A stretch of DNA of 64,000 nucleotides. Source: Arthrobacter sp. StoSoilB5. Its GTDB lineage: Bacteria; Actinomycetota; Actinomycetes; Actinomycetales; Micrococcaceae. Position 1 is the first letter of the stretch. Every line of letters starts with the position of its first letter. The stretch lies in the NCBI RefSeq assembly GCF_019977235.1, contig NZ_AP024646.1:4960001-5024000 (forward strand), in the 5' to 3' direction. Both the position numbers and the translations under genes were made by a program. The notes beneath the pieces were generated by a model. It had not been told where the DNA came from. It worked only from the letters and a program-made list of their open reading frames with translations, and did no database searches. Positions 16,856-25,050 of the stretch are shown piece by piece.

Positions 16856-17832
16856 CGTGCGACTCCTTCCAGGATCGCGGGATCAACGGCCGTGGTGCCG
16901 GCAACCGCCAAAGCGTCGGCACCAAACGGTGCCACGAGGTGGCCGGGCGCCACTTCGGCGAGGTCTGGGATGTTCTGGAACTTCACGCCGTCGGGCAGTC
17001 CCGTCAGCGGAACCCGCGGACCGGTGAGCGGCGGGAAGGCGCCCATGAGCGCCTGCGTGTAGGGGTGGCGCGGGTTGGCGTAGATGTCCTGGGCCTTGGC
17101 CGTTTCCACGATCCGTCCGCCGTACATGACGGCCATGCGGTGCGAGAGCTCCACCATGAGGGACATGTCGTGCGTTATGAAGAGGACGGAGAAGCCCAGT
17201 TCGCGCTGGAGTTCCTTGATCTGCGCCATGATTTCCTGCTGCACCACCACGTCCAGTGCGGTGGTGGGCTCGTCCAGGATCAACAGCGACGGCTTGAGGG
17301 CGACGGCCATGGCGATGACCGCCCGCTGCCGCATGCCGCCCGAGAGCTGATGCGGGTAGGACTTCAGGCGCGCGGGATCGATCCTCACGAGTTCCAGCAA
17401 CTCGCCCGCCCGGCGGAGCGATTCCTTGCGGGAGTAGCCGGCGTGGGTGGTGAAGATGTCCACGATCTGCTCGCCGATGGTCAGGACCGGATTGAGCGAG
17501 TTCATGGCCGACTGGAACACCATGGCCACGTCTTGCCAACGGAAGCGCCGCAGTTCCTCCGGGCTCATGGCCATCACGTCCTTGCCGCCAAAGGAGATGC
17601 TGCCCCCGGAGATCTTGGCGGGATCCTTCAGCAGGCGCATGATCGAGTTGGCGATAGTGGACTTGCCGCAGCCGGACTCGCCCGCGAGGCCGAACACTTC
17701 GCCGGTGCCGATGCTGAAGGAAACGCGATCGACGGCGGTGGTGGAGCGGGTATCGCCCACGTACTTCACGGTGAGGTTCTTGACGTCCAGGACGGGTTCG
17801 TGGGAGCCGAAGGAGACTTGGGAGATGGTCAT
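16852..17832 (-). CDS. Opp/Dpp-type ABC transporter ATP-binding protein (DppD-like)
   Basis: The 326-residue ATPase shows Walker A GESGCGKST near residue 54, signature LSGGMRQRAVIAMAL, Walker B LLILDEPTTALD and the oligo_HPY tail NPRHPYTQALMGAFPPL. It pairs with the DppF-like ATPase. Four-base overlaps join it to the permease gene before it and the ATPase gene after it, so the module is translationally coupled. Confidence 0.93.
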   Translation of the reverse strand: MTISQVSFGSHEPVLDVKNLTVKYVGDTRSTTAVDRVSFSIGTGEVFGLAGESGCGKSTIANSIMRLLKDPAKISGGSISFGGKDVMAMSPEELRRFRWQDVAMVFQSAMNSLNPVLTIGEQIVDIFTTHAGYSRKESLRRAGELLELVRIDPARLKSYPHQLSGGMRQRAVIAMAVALKPSLLILDEPTTALDVVVQQEIMAQIKELQRELGFSVLFITHDMSLMVELSHRMAVMYGGRIVETAKAQDIYANPRHPYTQALMGAFPPLTGPRVPLTGLPDGVKFQNIPDLAEVAPGHLVAPFGADALAVAGTTAVDPAILEGVAR

Positions 17833-18755
17833 TTTGCGGCGCTCGTTTCGATGTCTTTCGGGGTCTTGATCTTTCGCAGCCGCGGATTAGTAACCTCGTC
17901 CACGGCGTAGTTGATGAGGGCAAGGGCGAACGCGACCAGTGCTATGCACACGCCTGAGGGCACAAAGACCCACCAACTTCCGGTGAGCAGGGCACCCTCG
18001 TTGCCAGCCCAGAAGAGGTTGTTGCCCCACGAGACCGTGCTGACATCGCCCAAGCCCAGGAACTCCAGGCCTGCTTGCGCGCCGATGCCGTAGATGACGC
18101 AAGCCAGCAGGGTGCCCATGACGATCGAGGCCATGTTCGGCAGGATCTCGCGGAACATGATCCGGCCAGCCCGTTCGCCCGACACCACGGCGGCGGCCAC
18201 GAAGTCCTTGGAACGGATGGACAAGGCCTGCGAGCGCAGCACGCGGGCCGAACCGGCCCAACCTGTGACCACGAGTACCAGGATTACGGTGCCCAGGCCC
18301 GGCGGCAGGAACGCGGCCAGGATAACCAGCAACGGCAGGCCGGGAAGGAGCAGGAAGACGTTGGTCACCAAGGAGAGTGCTTCGTCGATGAACTTGCCGA
18401 AGTAGGCAGAAGCAAGGCCCACCAGGATGCCGACGAACGTGGACGCGAAGCCTACGGTCAGCCCGACGAACAGGGAACTCCGTGAGCCGTGGACGGTCAG
18501 CGCGAGCACGTCCTGTCCCTTGGCGGTGGTGCCCAGCCAGTGCTCGGCGGAGGGTTCCAGCGAGGCCATCCCGGTGATCCGCGACGGGTCGCCAGGGAAG
18601 AGCACGGGCGCCAGCAACGCAAGTGCGATGAACACGAGCATCACGGTCAGGCCCAGCATGGCCTTCTTATTGGTGAGGAGTCCGTGGACGAAGCTGCGGT
18701 TGGGCTTGCGGACAGCCGGGGTTGGAGTTGGCTGCTTCAGAAGTGCGGTTGTCAT
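17829..18755 (-). CDS. ABC transporter permease (DppC-like)
   Basis: The 308-residue membrane protein has a short cytoplasmic N-terminus followed by about six hydrophobic segments. The inner-membrane component motif of binding-protein-dependent permeases is visible as ASIVMGTLLACVIYGIGAQ and the EAA loop as VVSGERAGRIMFREILPN. The first large periplasmic-type loop has FPGDPSRITGM and HWLGTTAKGQDVL, typical of DppC proteins. It follows the DppB-like gene by 10 bp and overlaps the DppD-like gene by 4 bp. Confidence 0.92.
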   Translation of the reverse strand: MTTALLKQPTPTPAVRKPNRSFVHGLLTNKKAMLGLTVMLVFIALALLAPVLFPGDPSRITGMASLEPSAEHWLGTTAKGQDVLALTVHGSRSSLFVGLTVGFASTFVGILVGLASAYFGKFIDEALSLVTNVFLLLPGLPLLVILAAFLPPGLGTVILVLVVTGWAGSARVLRSQALSIRSKDFVAAAVVSGERAGRIMFREILPNMASIVMGTLLACVIYGIGAQAGLEFLGLGDVSTVSWGNNLFWAGNEGALLTGSWWVFVPSGVCIALVAFALALINYAVDEVTNPRLRKIKTPKDIETSAAK

Positions 18756-18765
18756 GATCAGTCCT

Positions 18766-19743
18766 CTAGTTGCTGCGCACGCGCGGGTCGAGGCGGACGT
18801 AGAGGATGTCCACCAGGAAATTCGCCAGCAGCACGGCGGCGGTGATAGTCAGGAACAGACCCTGCATGAGGGGGTAGTCCAGGCCTTGGACGGCGTTGAG
18901 GAGTTGGTAGCCCACGCCGGGATACGCGAACACCACCTCGGTGAGCAGCGCACCTCCTACCACGAAACCCAGCCCCATGCCGAAGCTCGTGACGGACGGC
19001 AGCATGGCATTCCGGGCTGCGTACCGGAGCATGATGCGGCCTGGACGGAGCCCCTTGGCCTCGGCCATGGTGATGTAGTCCTCCGAGTTCGTGGCGATCA
19101 TGGTGTTGCGCATGCCCAGCATCCAGCCGCCAATGGAAACCAGCACGATCGTCAGTGCCGGCAGCGCGAGGTGCGCACCGACGTCGCCGATGAACTCCCA
19201 CGTAAACCCGGGTTCCAAACCATCCGTGAACGCGTGGCGGATCGGGAACCAACCCAGCACTACGCCGAACAGGTACAGCGCACCCATCGCGAGCCAGAAG
19301 TACGGGAACGAGCCGATGAACACCAGCACCGGAGGCAGTGCCGAGTCGATAGCGCCGCCCCGCCGCCAAGCGGCCAGGATGCCCAGCAGGTTACCCACGA
19401 CGGCGGCAATCACCAGCGCGGTTCCGCCCAGCAGGAGGGTCCAACCGATCTGGGAGGAGATAACCTCTGTGACCGGTGTTGGGAAACGGGAGATGGAGAC
19501 GCCCATCTGGCCCGTGAAGATGTTGTGCATGTAGTCGACGTATTGCTCCCAAATGGGCCGATCGTCCACGCCAAGAAGCTTGCGCAGGGCCTCGATCTGT
19601 TCGGGCTGCATTCTGTCCTGGGAGCGGGCAAACATGCGGGAGACGGGGTCGCCGGGCATGAAGCGCGGGAGCAGGAAATTCAGGGTGATGGATGCCCAGA
19701 AGGCGATCAGGTAGAAACCCAGGCGGCGCAGGATGAAGCGCAC
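18766..19743 (-). CDS. ABC transporter permease (DppB-like)
   Basis: The 325-residue protein starts with MRFILRRLGFYLIAFWASIT and has the N-terminal RFMPGDPVSRMF motif typical of DppB/OppB permeases. It has six predicted hydrophobic segments and the EAA-like loop EAKGLRPGRIMLRYAARNAMLP. The gene is separated from the binding-protein gene by 120 bp that contain a strong hairpin. Confidence 0.92.
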   Translation of the reverse strand: MRFILRRLGFYLIAFWASITLNFLLPRFMPGDPVSRMFARSQDRMQPEQIEALRKLLGVDDRPIWEQYVDYMHNIFTGQMGVSISRFPTPVTEVISSQIGWTLLLGGTALVIAAVVGNLLGILAAWRRGGAIDSALPPVLVFIGSFPYFWLAMGALYLFGVVLGWFPIRHAFTDGLEPGFTWEFIGDVGAHLALPALTIVLVSIGGWMLGMRNTMIATNSEDYITMAEAKGLRPGRIMLRYAARNAMLPSVTSFGMGLGFVVGGALLTEVVFAYPGVGYQLLNAVQGLDYPLMQGLFLTITAAVLLANFLVDILYVRLDPRVRSN

Positions 19744-19780
19744 GGTTTCCCTCCATTCGGGAATTACGGAAAGTTTGGGG

Positions 19781-19827
19781 GCACGCCCGGCGGGGTTGAC
19801 CGGGTGGCGGTTCGCCGCCGGGCGTGC
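19781..19827 (-). promoter_or_regulatory. Intercistronic hairpin after the binding-protein gene
   Basis: GCACGCCCGGCGG at 19781-19793 and its exact complement at 19815-19827 form a 13-bp GC-rich stem in the gap between the binding-protein gene and the first permease. No T-run follows on the minus strand. Such structures commonly protect or partly terminate mRNA so that binding protein is made in excess over membrane parts. That role here is inference. Confidence 0.6.
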
Positions 19828-19863
19828 AGTGTGCGGGCTGGCCGCCGGTTGCGGCCGGCTACG

Positions 19864-21540
19864 CTACTTGCGCGGTTCGAGCGTGGTCAGCACCAGCACC
19901 GTGGTGGGTGACCGTACCGAGAGGGTTGCGTACGGGTTGCCCTCGGTGGGCCAGCCGGTGAAGCGGGTGTCGTTGAAGGCACCCCATTCCGGGCCGGAGA
20001 ACAGCGGCACCAGCGGCGCAACGTCGTTGTACTCTTCCTGCAGCTTGTTGGCGATGTCCTTCTGCTTGGACTCGTCGGCCTCTGCGGCGAAGTCGGCCAG
20101 CAGCGCGTCGGCCTTGGCGTCGCCGAAGCGGTGGTAGTTGTCGAACGTCTTGGTACCCACCGGCTTCACCGTGGCAGTCCCCATGGAGGTGTTGAAGTAC
20201 TTGTACGGGCTGGGGTCGTTGGCGCTCCACACGATGCCGGAGTCGAAGTCGCCCGTCTCGTAACCTGCAACCACGGCTGCCCAGTCCGGGGAGTCAACCT
20301 TTGCCGTGACGCCGACCTCGGCGAGGTTCTGCGAGATCACGTTGGCTACTGAAAGCCAGTCGGAGGACGAGGCGCCAACGGAGATCTTGAATTCAAACGG
20401 CGAGCCGTCCTTCAGCTTGCGCTTGCCATCAGCACCCTTGGCGTAGCCGGCCTTGTCCAGCAGCTCGTTGGCCTTCTGCACATCCAGCTTGGTCCAGGTG
20501 CAGTTGTCCTTGACCTCGGAGTTCTTCCACTTCTCGTAGTTCCCGGAAAGGCCGGTGCAGTCGGCAGGCTTGGCGTAGCCGCTCATGCCGATCTTGGTGA
20601 CTTGGTCGCGGTCAACGGCCATGCTCAGCGCCTTGCGGACATCCACATCGTTGAACGGTGCTTTGGTGGTGTTGAGCTGCCAGTTGATCATGGCGCCGGT
20701 TGCCGGGAACCAGTACTGGCGGTGTTCCTTGTCCTTGGAAACGAACGTCTTTTCAATGTTCGGGATGTACTGTGGAGCCCAGTCCACGTCCCCGTTCGCA
20801 GCGGCGAGGTTGGCGCCGTCGTTGCCTGCAAAAGCGAGCATCTTGATGCCGGCGATCTTCTGCTTTTCCGGCTGCCAGTAGTTGGGGTTCTTCTTCAGTA
20901 CGAAGGACTGGGCCTGGAAGCTGTCCACTTCTGTGTAGGGGCCGGTGCCCACGGGCTTGGCGTTGGCGTCCTTCTCCGGGTCCGCCAGCGCGGACCAGAT
21001 GTGCTTGGGCAGGATGCTGAGCTGTCCGACGTCGTAAAGGGCCGGCGACCATGGCTTATTGAAGTTGAACGTGACTTTGTTGGTTCCCTCGGCGGTCACC
21101 GTGTCCAGGTAGTCGTAGCCACCCTTGATCTTCTTCTGAAGCTCGAACGTGTAAGCAACGTCGTCAGCGACCAGCGGCTTGCCGTCGGACCACTTCACTC
21201 CGTCACGCAACGTGAAGGTGATCGATTTGCCGTCGTCGGCTGCCTTCCACTCAGTTGCGAGCCACGGCACAGTGTCTCCCTTTGCCGGGTTGAAGATCAG
21301 CAAGGACTCGTAAATGGACTGCTGGACCATCGGGTTGACGGTGGGCGCGAACGGGTTGAAGTTCTGCACGAACGTGCCCATGTCCTCACGCGGGATGGTG
21401 AGGAACGCACTCGCGTTTGCTGCGGCGTCGGTGCCGGCGGTCTTATTGACGGTGGCGGCACAGCCGGTCAGCAGCATCGCGCCCACCGCCAGTCCGGCCG
21501 CCGTGATGCGGGCAGACCTCAGGAATCGGGGTTGTGTCAT
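19864..21540 (-). CDS. ABC transporter substrate-binding lipoprotein (Opp/Dpp family 5)
   Basis: The 558-residue protein begins with a lipoprotein signal peptide ending in the lipobox LLTGC near residue 26. The extracellular part has the family 5 solute-binding pattern, including the ATEWKAADDGKSITFTLRDG segment and PVGTGPYTEVDSF. The ATG at 21540 was chosen because GGAAAGAGA lies just upstream and the signal peptide then starts properly; an earlier in-frame ATG at 21573 would add 11 charged residues. It probably captures oligofructosides released by the secreted GH32 enzyme; substrate is inferred from context. Confidence 0.92.
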   Translation of the reverse strand: MTQPRFLRSARITAAGLAVGAMLLTGCAATVNKTAGTDAAANASAFLTIPREDMGTFVQNFNPFAPTVNPMVQQSIYESLLIFNPAKGDTVPWLATEWKAADDGKSITFTLRDGVKWSDGKPLVADDVAYTFELQKKIKGGYDYLDTVTAEGTNKVTFNFNKPWSPALYDVGQLSILPKHIWSALADPEKDANAKPVGTGPYTEVDSFQAQSFVLKKNPNYWQPEKQKIAGIKMLAFAGNDGANLAAANGDVDWAPQYIPNIEKTFVSKDKEHRQYWFPATGAMINWQLNTTKAPFNDVDVRKALSMAVDRDQVTKIGMSGYAKPADCTGLSGNYEKWKNSEVKDNCTWTKLDVQKANELLDKAGYAKGADGKRKLKDGSPFEFKISVGASSSDWLSVANVISQNLAEVGVTAKVDSPDWAAVVAGYETGDFDSGIVWSANDPSPYKYFNTSMGTATVKPVGTKTFDNYHRFGDAKADALLADFAAEADESKQKDIANKLQEEYNDVAPLVPLFSGPEWGAFNDTRFTGWPTEGNPYATLSVRSPTTVLVLTTLEPRK

Positions 21541-21620
21541 GATGGTTATCTCTTTCCTATCTTCATCGTCCAAGGTGAAGGGGTGGGTAAGGGGTTTGCT
21601 CTTCGAAGTTGATTTCGCGG

Positions 21621-22682
21621 TCAGACCGAAGAGCGTTCTAGCAGCGGACAGTCGACCAATTGCTGGTCGGCAATGATCGGCTGTCCTGCTGTAAGAGCGG
21701 CGAGCGTCTGGACTCCCAGGGCTCCCATTTTTTGGAACGGCAAGGCAACGGTGGTCAGCTTTGGCCTCAGGTAGGCCGCAATCAGCTCCTGGTTATCGAA
21801 GCCGATCACTGCGATGTCTCCGGGGATGGTCAGGCCCCGTTCCTTGATGGCGTCATAAGCACCCATCGCCATGCGGTCATTGAGGCAGAACAGTGCGGTT
21901 GGCCTGTTCTTGTGGTCCAGGATCCGGCACGCGGCTTCGTAGCCGCCGTCGGCCGTTGCGTATCCGGACACCACGAGTTCCGGGTCCAGCTCCAGTCCTG
22001 CGACGGCCAGTGCTTCGCGGGCACCGTCCAATCGCCCGACTGCTGCCGGAATGACCGGGTCAAGGTTGATGATTCCGATCCGGGTGTGGCCGGCTTGAAG
22101 CAAGCGCTCGACCGCGACCCTGCCACCCGCACGCTCGTCAGGGACGATCGAGGGCAGGTTTCCGTCCGCGTCGAAGCAGTTGATCAAGACGGTTGGTACT
22201 TCGTTGGCACTCTGCGGAACGTGCACGCCCCGGTGAAAGGTTGCTGCGTAGAGAAGTCCTTCCACTCGTTGTTCCAGCAGCTTTTCAATGGCGGCATCTT
22301 CCAAGCCCTTGTTGGGTCCTACGGCATCGGCCTGGTCGGAGGGCGCGATGAGCAGGAACCGACGATCAAGCCAGGCTTGGTCCTGGGCTCCTTTGATGAT
22401 GTCGACGGCGAACGGTGCCGTCACGATCTCGGTGACAAGCCCGTACCAATCACTGCGCTGGGATGCCAGGGCCCGTGCTCCGGCGTTCGGGCGGTAGCCC
22501 AGTGCCTGCACGGCATCGTTGATACGGGTGCGGGTTTCCTCGGAGATGCTGGCGTTTTCGCGGTTGCTCAGCACGAACGAGACTGCGGTCCTTGATACAC
22601 CGGCGTGCTTGGCGACGTCATTCATGGTGACACCCCGCTGCCGCACAGCTGCGGCCTTGTTGGGGGAGGTGCTTTTCGCCAT
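21621..22682 (-). CDS. LacI family transcriptional regulator of the fructan operon
   Basis: The 353-residue protein has the LacI helix-turn-helix TMNDVAKHAGVSRTAVSFVL at residues 19-38, the hinge-region pattern YRPNAGARALAS and a periplasmic-binding-protein-like sugar domain with PGDIAVIGFDN. It is the first gene of the minus-strand operon; the binding-protein gene follows after 80 bp with no separate operator. Two LacI-type palindromes lie upstream at 22734-22747 and 22766-22779, so it probably represses itself and the whole operon until a fructose-containing inducer binds. Confidence 0.93.
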   Translation of the reverse strand: MAKSTSPNKAAAVRQRGVTMNDVAKHAGVSRTAVSFVLSNRENASISEETRTRINDAVQALGYRPNAGARALASQRSDWYGLVTEIVTAPFAVDIIKGAQDQAWLDRRFLLIAPSDQADAVGPNKGLEDAAIEKLLEQRVEGLLYAATFHRGVHVPQSANEVPTVLINCFDADGNLPSIVPDERAGGRVAVERLLQAGHTRIGIINLDPVIPAAVGRLDGAREALAVAGLELDPELVVSGYATADGGYEAACRILDHKNRPTALFCLNDRMAMGAYDAIKERGLTIPGDIAVIGFDNQELIAAYLRPKLTTVALPFQKMGALGVQTLAALTAGQPIIADQQLVDCPLLERSSV

Positions 22683-22733
22683 TGAATGCTCCGCGTCTTT
22701 GTTCGGTGGGTCGAGGTTTTGCTCGGTGGATTG

Positions 22734-22779
22734 GTAACGCGCGTTACTTGGAACGTGTGACTTAGGTTACGCGCGTTAC
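22734..22779 (-). promoter_or_regulatory. Twin LacI-type operators upstream of lacI-family gene
   Basis: GTAACGCGCGTTAC at 22734-22747 is a perfect 14-bp palindrome with the central CG typical of LacI operators. GTTACGCGCGTTAC at 22766-22779 differs by one base. Their centres are 32 bp apart, about three helical turns, which would place bound dimers on the same DNA face. Both lie within 100 bp of the regulator's start codon. Confidence 0.85.
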
Positions 22780-22810
22780 CTGTTTGCTGTCAACAGCTTC
22801 TTTTGCGCCA

Positions 22811-22876
22811 TTTCGATGGCTCGCTGCGCACTATGCCGTACGAACCAGCGAGTACGCAGCGAACCATCGAAACGGG
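22811..22876. repeat. Hairpin (REP-like) dispersed repeat, copy 3
   Basis: TTTCGATGG at 22811-22819 pairs with CCATCGAAA at 22864-22872, and TCGCTGCG pairs with CGCAGCGA inside it. The CGCTGCGCACTA segment and the ATCGAAACGGG end match the copies at 2724 and 10371, while the centre differs. This copy sits in a divergent intergenic region rather than between convergent genes. Confidence 0.7.
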
Positions 22877-22907
22877 CGATCACCCCCAGGCCGGAGTGGG
22901 CGCAGGT

Positions 22908-22913
22908 TAGGCT
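22908..22913 (+). promoter_or_regulatory. Leaderless -10 hexamer TAGGCT
   Basis: TAGGCT ends exactly 6 nt before the ATG at 22920, and there is no Shine-Dalgarno sequence. This matches the actinobacterial pattern in which transcription starts at the start codon. The same spacing is seen before the genes at 23432, 26166, 48937 and 62475. Confidence 0.65.
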
Positions 22914-22919
22914 TCTGCC

Positions 22920-23351
22920 ATGGCATTGATAGCTCCCCGCGTCACGGCCGGCCTCCCCGCCGACGACGCCCGGAATCTCGCACGCTCCCTCCACGAGAGC
23001 AACGACATCACCGTGTTCGTGGACGGCACTGTCCACCGCCTGCCCGATCAGGCGAGGGACGCCGTCGTCGATCTCCTCGCCCGGCTCAGCCGCGGCGAAA
23101 CTGTGACGGTCAGCAGCGTGGAGGAAATGCTCACCACGTCCCAGGCAGCGGAACTCGCCGGTATCTCGCACACGTATCTGCGCAATATGACCGACCGCGG
23201 CGAGATCCCCGTTGAATACCGCGGAACGCACCGCCGGATCCGCCAGGCCGCCATCATCGCGTGGCTTGAAACGCAGAAGCGGAAGCAGGCCGAGGCCTCC
23301 ATTGCAGATGAAGCGGCAAATGACGCCGGAGATGACGCGCACGGCGACTAA
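22920..23351 (+). CDS. Excisionase-type HTH protein (orphan antitoxin-like)
   Basis: The 143-residue protein carries an excisionase/MerR-like winged helix-turn-helix near residues 66-116 (MLTTSQAAELAGISHTYLRN, then PVEYRGTHRRI). Proteins of this shape in actinobacteria are often the antitoxin partner of a PIN-domain toxin encoded directly downstream. Here the next gene, 80 bp away, is a small membrane protein with no PIN features, so it may be an orphan or a stand-alone regulator. The start is supported by a TAGGCT -10 placed for leaderless transcription. The acidic tail after residue 120 is likely disordered. Confidence 0.8.
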   Translation: MALIAPRVTAGLPADDARNLARSLHESNDITVFVDGTVHRLPDQARDAVVDLLARLSRGETVTVSSVEEMLTTSQAAELAGISHTYLRNMTDRGEIPVEYRGTHRRIRQAAIIAWLETQKRKQAEASIADEAANDAGDDAHGD

Positions 23352-23431
23352 AAGCGTCGGAGTGATAAGGATCAAGCAACGATCCCAGCCAACGGGCCAG
23401 CACCTGTTTAGCCCGGGGTTACGCTTGTTTG

Positions 23432-23683
23432 GTGGGCAATTTCAAAGGGTGGCATATCGTGGCCGGGGTGGCCGCAATGGCCCTTGCCGCACCCTTGGGA
23501 TCGGCCATGGGATTGAACTTCGTAGCCACCTTCATGTTTGCCTGCGTAGTGTTCGTGGCGGTTGCCATGTGGACAGAATCCAAGATTGCCCGACGCCGGG
23601 AAGCGGCTGAAGCTGCCGCCGCACCTGATGCTTCGCAGCCAACAGGCGACCCCGCCGAGTCCGATGACGCCACCCGCGACTAG
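23432..23683 (+). CDS. Small two-helix membrane protein, unknown function
   Basis: An 83-residue protein with two hydrophobic stretches (about residues 6-24 and 28-46), then a charged and alanine/proline-rich cytoplasmic-type tail. The GTG at 23432 was chosen because TACGCT lies exactly 6 nt upstream, the leaderless arrangement seen for several neighbours; the codon before it is TTG. I do not recognise a family. Nothing in the neighbourhood shows its role. Confidence 0.65.
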   Translation: MGNFKGWHIVAGVAAMALAAPLGSAMGLNFVATFMFACVVFVAVAMWTESKIARRREAAEAAAAPDASQPTGDPAESDDATRD

Positions 23684-23739
23684 GCCCCGGGGCGGGTCGG
23701 ACACCGGCAAACCCACGCCGGGACTGTTTCAATAGCGGT

Positions 23740-24579
23740 ATGCCATTGACTTCAGGAAAGCCGGCAACGCTCCTATCTGCCGACGTCGAGGCCCGCGGGC
23801 TGACTGGCCGGATTCTGTGGACGGAAGGAACGGCACCGCCGCAGCTGGGGAGCCATGCAAAACCTGGGCCCGCCGAAACCGGGGACCAGGCGGAGCCCGC
23901 TTACGTCCTTATCCATGGCATCGGCGTTTCGCACCGCTACCTTGCCCGCCTTCACGCCATTCTCGCCGCGGGCGCGCCTACCTATTCACTGGATCTTCCG
24001 GGCTTTGCCGGCACACCGAAACCGGGCGGGCAACTGTCCGTTGAGGAGCATGGGGCGTTCATTGCCGAGGCGCTGAAAGTGTGCGGCATCGAGTCGTACA
24101 TCCTGGTAGGGCACTCCATGGGCGTGCAGTTCGCCATCGAAGCGGCCCTTTACGAGCCCGAACGGGCCCGGAACCTGGTCCTCATGGGCCCCGTGGTGGA
24201 CTCCCGGCACAAGAACGTGGCACAGCAATCGCTGGCCCTATTCCTTGACGGGCTTCTCCGCGAAAGCCCATCGTCCAACTGGATTGTGATCACCGACTAC
24301 CTGCAATGCGGGCCGCGCTGGTACCTCACGGAGCTGCGGGTGATGATGAAGTACCCAACCGAGAAGCAGCTGGCCAAACTCCGAATTCCCGTGCTGGTGC
24401 TCCGCGGGAGCCGCGATCACGTGGCCGGACCGGACTGGGCGCTTCGCCTCTCGCGGGCAATCCCCCAAGGGCGGCTTGTGGAGATTCCAGGAGTGGGCCA
24501 CGTGGCTCAGCACATGCGTCCGAAAGCTGTTGCGGACGCTATCAGGAGCTTTGTCGCTGCCACCTCGCGCCAGAGTTAG
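23740..24579 (+). CDS. Alpha/beta hydrolase
   Basis: The 279-residue protein has the alpha/beta-hydrolase pattern: oxyanion-region VLIHGIGVSHRYLA near residue 57, nucleophile elbow GHSMGVQ near residue 126, an acidic residue in VLRGSRDHVAGP near 226 and the catalytic histidine in IPGVGHVAQH near 253. The fold covers esterases, lipases and C-C bond hydrolases, and I see no sign of which. It stands alone between small genes. No signal peptide is evident. Confidence 0.9.
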   Translation: MPLTSGKPATLLSADVEARGLTGRILWTEGTAPPQLGSHAKPGPAETGDQAEPAYVLIHGIGVSHRYLARLHAILAAGAPTYSLDLPGFAGTPKPGGQLSVEEHGAFIAEALKVCGIESYILVGHSMGVQFAIEAALYEPERARNLVLMGPVVDSRHKNVAQQSLALFLDGLLRESPSSNWIVITDYLQCGPRWYLTELRVMMKYPTEKQLAKLRIPVLVLRGSRDHVAGPDWALRLSRAIPQGRLVEIPGVGHVAQHMRPKAVADAIRSFVAATSRQS

Positions 24580-24694
24580 GCACTAACGCACGACGGCGGA
24601 GCCGGGCCCGGGTGCCCCTTGTTGGGCTTGCGACCGGGAGGTTAGGCTGGCCGGGCAGGCTCAATAGTAAGTTTGCTTAGGAAGGGGTTTCACC

Positions 24695-24970
24695 ATGACC
24701 AGCTATGACCCGGAAGACGATCCGCGGACCTTCGGGGCCTCGGGCGCAACCGAGCCGGTTGACACCGCCGGCGACACTGCGGGCGACCCGGGCGATGTCC
24801 ACGCCGATCCGGATATGCGCCAGGAAGAGGACAAGGACCCCGCGGCATCGTCCAACCCCGATCCTGCGGACGGGAACATCACGGGACTGGAGCCCGGTGG
24901 CGGGGTGCCCCCGGGAGAAACCCCGCCGGGCGAGGGCAGCATGAGCGGCGACCAAGGCCACGAAGAGTAG
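24695..24970 (+). CDS. Small acidic disordered protein, DUF6480-like motif
   Basis: A 91-residue, very acidic protein rich in Asp, Pro and Gly with no hydrophobic segment. The segment GLEPGGGVPPGETPP near residues 66-80 resembles a motif I associate with the actinobacterial DUF6480 family; those proteins often continue into a membrane helix, which is absent here. A good ribosome binding site GGAAGGGG precedes the ATG, and TTGTTG with TAGGCT (24643-24648) is a plausible promoter. Function unknown. Confidence 0.7.
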   Translation: MTSYDPEDDPRTFGASGATEPVDTAGDTAGDPGDVHADPDMRQEEDKDPAASSNPDPADGNITGLEPGGGVPPGETPPGEGSMSGDQGHEE

Positions 24971-25050
24971 GTCGTCTCCCAGCCGCTGTTTCGTCGCGGC
25001 CCAACAACGTAACAGCGGCCCAACGACGTAATAGCGGCGGCCGACTCCGG

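Noticed and set aside
14190..21612. Long plus-strand open frames opposite the fructan operon (14190-15845, 16669-17910, 18427-19911, 20602-21612)
   Set aside because: The minus strand carries recognisable GH32 and ABC genes with 4-bp overlaps; the plus frames have no family features.
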